Of a stretch of 64,000 bases of DNA, positions 62,548-64,000 are shown piece after piece (positions within the stretch are counted from its first letter, which is position 1; the number at the start of each line of letters is the position of its first letter). The stretch spans positions 4,402,001 through 4,466,000 of the forward strand of contig NZ_CP094997.1 of assembly GCF_022869785.1 (NCBI RefSeq), read 5' to 3'. The position numbers and the translations under genes were made by a program. The notes below the pieces were generated by a model. The model was not told the DNA's origin, did no database searches, and saw only the letters and a list, made by a program, of their open reading frames with translations. The stretch is from Dyadobacter chenwenxiniae. GTDB taxonomy: Bacteria > Bacteroidota > Bacteroidia > Cytophagales > Spirosomataceae.

Positions 62548-62652
62548 AGCGCAAAGAAGACGTGACAGCTCCCCGGAGCGAAGCGGAGCCGTCAGGTGAT
62601 TTTTTTGTACAGCAAAAAAATCAGGGATAAGCGTCGTCACGGATTTTGCGCT
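62548..62652. repeat. Long nested dyad, candidate transfer or replication origin
   Basis: Outer arms AGCGCAAA (62548-62555) / TTTGCGCT (62645-62652) and CGTGAC (62561-62566) / GTCACG (62636-62641) enclose a hairpin GCTCC / GGAGC (62568-62589) and a perfect hairpin TGATTTTTTTG / CAAAAAAATCA (62597-62607 / 62613-62623). It lies in a non-coding gap downstream of the relaxase. The structure resembles those found at transfer origins or single-strand origins; no nick-site consensus was confirmed. Confidence 0.5.
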
Positions 62653-62714
62653 AGGCTGACAGCATATATCGACAAACACTGAAGGCAGGCTTTCGAACGT
62701 GACATTAAAGACAA

Positions 62715-63260
62715 ATGGAAGTCAATAACTTAACCGACAAATTTCGTATGATAAACCGAGCCGATGTGTACTCGAAAATTGGAATGGCGCTCATATCCGC
62801 GCAAAGGGTGGAGTTTGTTTCTGGCGAACTCTTGAAAGTATTAGAAAATTTTGATGGTGGTGGCTATCGAGTGACGACGATAGAATTCCTTGAAAAATCA
62901 GCCAAGTCACAGAAAACATTTAAAACTCTGGGTGCGATATTCAGCTTGCACAAATTGAACCCGAAATTGATAATCGAAGACGAACTGGACTCCTATTTAA
63001 TCAAGAGAAATATTCTCGCGCATGAATTTTGGCGGCGATATCTGTACTCACTTTCGGAACAACAGAAAAAAGAAGCCCTGGATTTTTGTGACGATTTTGG
63101 GCGACACTCTCAGAGAGTGGAAAGTTTCTTCAAAGGATTAGTGTACTTTTTGTCACTTCGTTATGTAACGGATCGTTCGCAGCTCAGTGAGGAAATGCAA
63201 ACGTGGAGCGTTGATTTTAAGTATTTTACACAATCCTTAAACGATAAAGAACTGCACTGA
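62715..63260 (+). CDS. Unknown protein with a HEPN-like Rx4H motif
   Basis: 181 residues, predicted all-helical. The segment LDSYLIKRNILAHEFWRRYL contains Arg98-Asn-x-x-x-His103, the spacing of HEPN ribonuclease motifs, and helices EFVSGELLKVLENF and LSEEQ-like regions fit a small HEPN fold. Similar small proteins occur in mobile elements both as toxins and as harmless relatives, so nuclease activity is only a possibility. No antitoxin gene is adjacent. Confidence 0.6.
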   Translation: MEVNNLTDKFRMINRADVYSKIGMALISAQRVEFVSGELLKVLENFDGGGYRVTTIEFLEKSAKSQKTFKTLGAIFSLHKLNPKLIIEDELDSYLIKRNILAHEFWRRYLYSLSEQQKKEALDFCDDFGRHSQRVESFFKGLVYFLSLRYVTDRSQLSEEMQTWSVDFKYFTQSLNDKELH

Positions 63261-63283
63261 CAGACCCGTACGCTATCGGGTAT

Positions 63284-63757
63284 TCAAGAATGCAAATGCC
63301 GGGCGAACCAGGCAAAATCTCTTTCCAATACAATTTTGTTATCGTAAATATCCCGACCATCAACTGTCAGCGCCATTACCGTCAGTTGCCGGCGAACGTT
63401 ATCGAGCTTTGCATCATCCTCACAAACATCGAACTGCGTGGAAAACACCTCTAAAAACTTTCCTGGCAGAATAACTTTCTTTGAAGAACCCGTGATCCGC
63501 ATATGCATGTAAGAGCGCGGAGGCAGATCCAGACATTCTTCAATATCAGTATAAACCCTACCATCTTTTTTAAATTTAAGCCCTTCAATGATCAAAGGCC
63601 CAACGCCGTTATTTTGAACATGAACATACATAACCTTCCCGCGATCAAAGAAATTGATCTGAGGCAGAGGTTTCATAGATTTCTCGTTATGTGTCCGTTG
63701 TAAATAGGCTTGGTAAAATGTAGCAAGCAAGGCCAGAAGTGACAGCAAAATAGCCAT
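63284..63757 (-). CDS. Unknown single-helix membrane protein
   Basis: 157 residues. One N-terminal membrane helix (MAILLSLLALLATFYQAYL) and a soluble beta-rich domain: KVMYVHVQNNGVGPLIIEGLKFKKDGRVYTD, LPPRSYMHMRITG and RRQLTVMALTVDGRDIYDNKIVLERDFAWFARHL. The domain recalls small immunoglobulin-like or NTF-type sensor folds. Convergent with the HEPN-like gene. Unrecognised. Confidence 0.6.
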   Translation of the reverse strand: MAILLSLLALLATFYQAYLQRTHNEKSMKPLPQINFFDRGKVMYVHVQNNGVGPLIIEGLKFKKDGRVYTDIEECLDLPPRSYMHMRITGSSKKVILPGKFLEVFSTQFDVCEDDAKLDNVRRQLTVMALTVDGRDIYDNKIVLERDFAWFARHLHS

Positions 63758-63822
63758 TAGCCGATCCTTTCGCTAAAAACTTGTCGGCTCTGGATTTTCG
63801 TACGTAACAGGTTAAAACAGAT

Positions 63823-64000
63823 TTAACTGCCCTTGCTTATTGGCTGCCAATCTATCTGTGCAATACGGTCGCTGATGCGCTGCATCGATTTTTTGACTGA
63901 ATCGTCGGTGGGTAACGATCCAAAAACCAATGTACGAAAACTGCCATGATAAGCCGCAGCAAGCTCAGGCCAAATACGCTCAAGGCTAGAAAAAACCAAT
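63823..64000 (-). CDS. C-terminal part of an unknown protein (runs off the window)
   Basis: The minus-strand frame reads LVFSSLERIWPELAAAYHGSFRTL, then VFGSLPTDDSVKKSMQRISDRIAQIDWQPISKGS, and ends with TAA at 63823-63825. The start lies beyond the right edge. No family recognised; it continues the accessory region. Confidence 0.6.
   Translation of the reverse strand, partial: LVFSSLERIWPELAAAYHGSFRTLVFGSLPTDDSVKKSMQRISDRIAQIDWQPISKGS

Overview
The window looks like the chromosome of a Bacteroidota soil or plant-associated bacterium, most likely Cytophagales close to Dyadobacter or Spirosoma. The assignment rests on gene content (fused rhamnulose-1-phosphate aldolase/dehydrogenase beside RhaI, a TonB-less capsule locus with Wzi-like proteins, SLBB export protein), on promoters of the Bacteroidota type (TTG, about 19-20 bases, TAnnTTTG), on AT-rich leaders without strong Shine-Dalgarno sites, and on two palindromic repeat types that I recall as common in Bacteroidota. 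No 16S rRNA or species-specific gene is present, so the genus is an inference.

Region 1 (1-12358) is ordinary chromosome: the tail of an Arg/Ser/Asn-rich protein, a GntR-type regulator facing a two-gene rhamnose catabolic operon (rhaD, rhaI), then a minus-strand cluster of a lipoprotein, an S15-type hydrolase and an S9 prolyl oligopeptidase, with a 15-bp tandem repeat at the junction of the two peptidase genes, and divergently aspS.

Region 2 (12499-41992) is one long, plus-strand exopolysaccharide or capsule locus. It has an outer-membrane export protein, a Wzz-like chain-length protein, a complete CMP-pseudaminic acid pathway (pseB, pseC, pseF, a pseG-pseH fusion, pseI), an acetyltransferase, a PhyH-type oxygenase, a Wzx flippase, a Wzy-like polymerase, four or five glycosyltransferases, two secreted beta-helix proteins, a TviB/TviC (WbpO/WbpP) pair, the initiating sugar-phosphate transferase and three tandem Wzi-like proteins. 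Two of these genes (the UDP-sugar dehydrogenase and the third wzi) each carry two single-A insertions that break the frame.

Region 3 (42035-48932) is again housekeeping: a HIT protein, a secreted DUF1080 protein, a 1332-residue SF1 helicase, a TerC membrane protein and the tRNA-Gly(GCC) and tRNA-Leu(UAA) genes with promoter and terminators.

Region 4 (48981-64000) is accessory DNA starting just after the tRNA-Leu terminator. It opens with a 2.35-kb segment bounded by near-identical 20-base direct repeats and holding an unknown gene, the 3' half of a tRNA-Met gene and an internally deleted IS1182-family transposase. A MORN-repeat protein, an unknown 375-residue protein and decayed fragments follow, and then a mobilisation module: an HTH protein, three unknown small proteins, a coupling ATPase without membrane helices, a separate membrane protein and a MobF (TrwC-like) relaxase-helicase whose base composition is clearly richer in G+C. 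Beyond it lie small plasmid-type genes and a long imperfect dyad that could be an origin of transfer. No integrase and no type IV secretion channel genes are seen before the window ends, so this is either the mobilisation part of a larger element or a mobilisable element.
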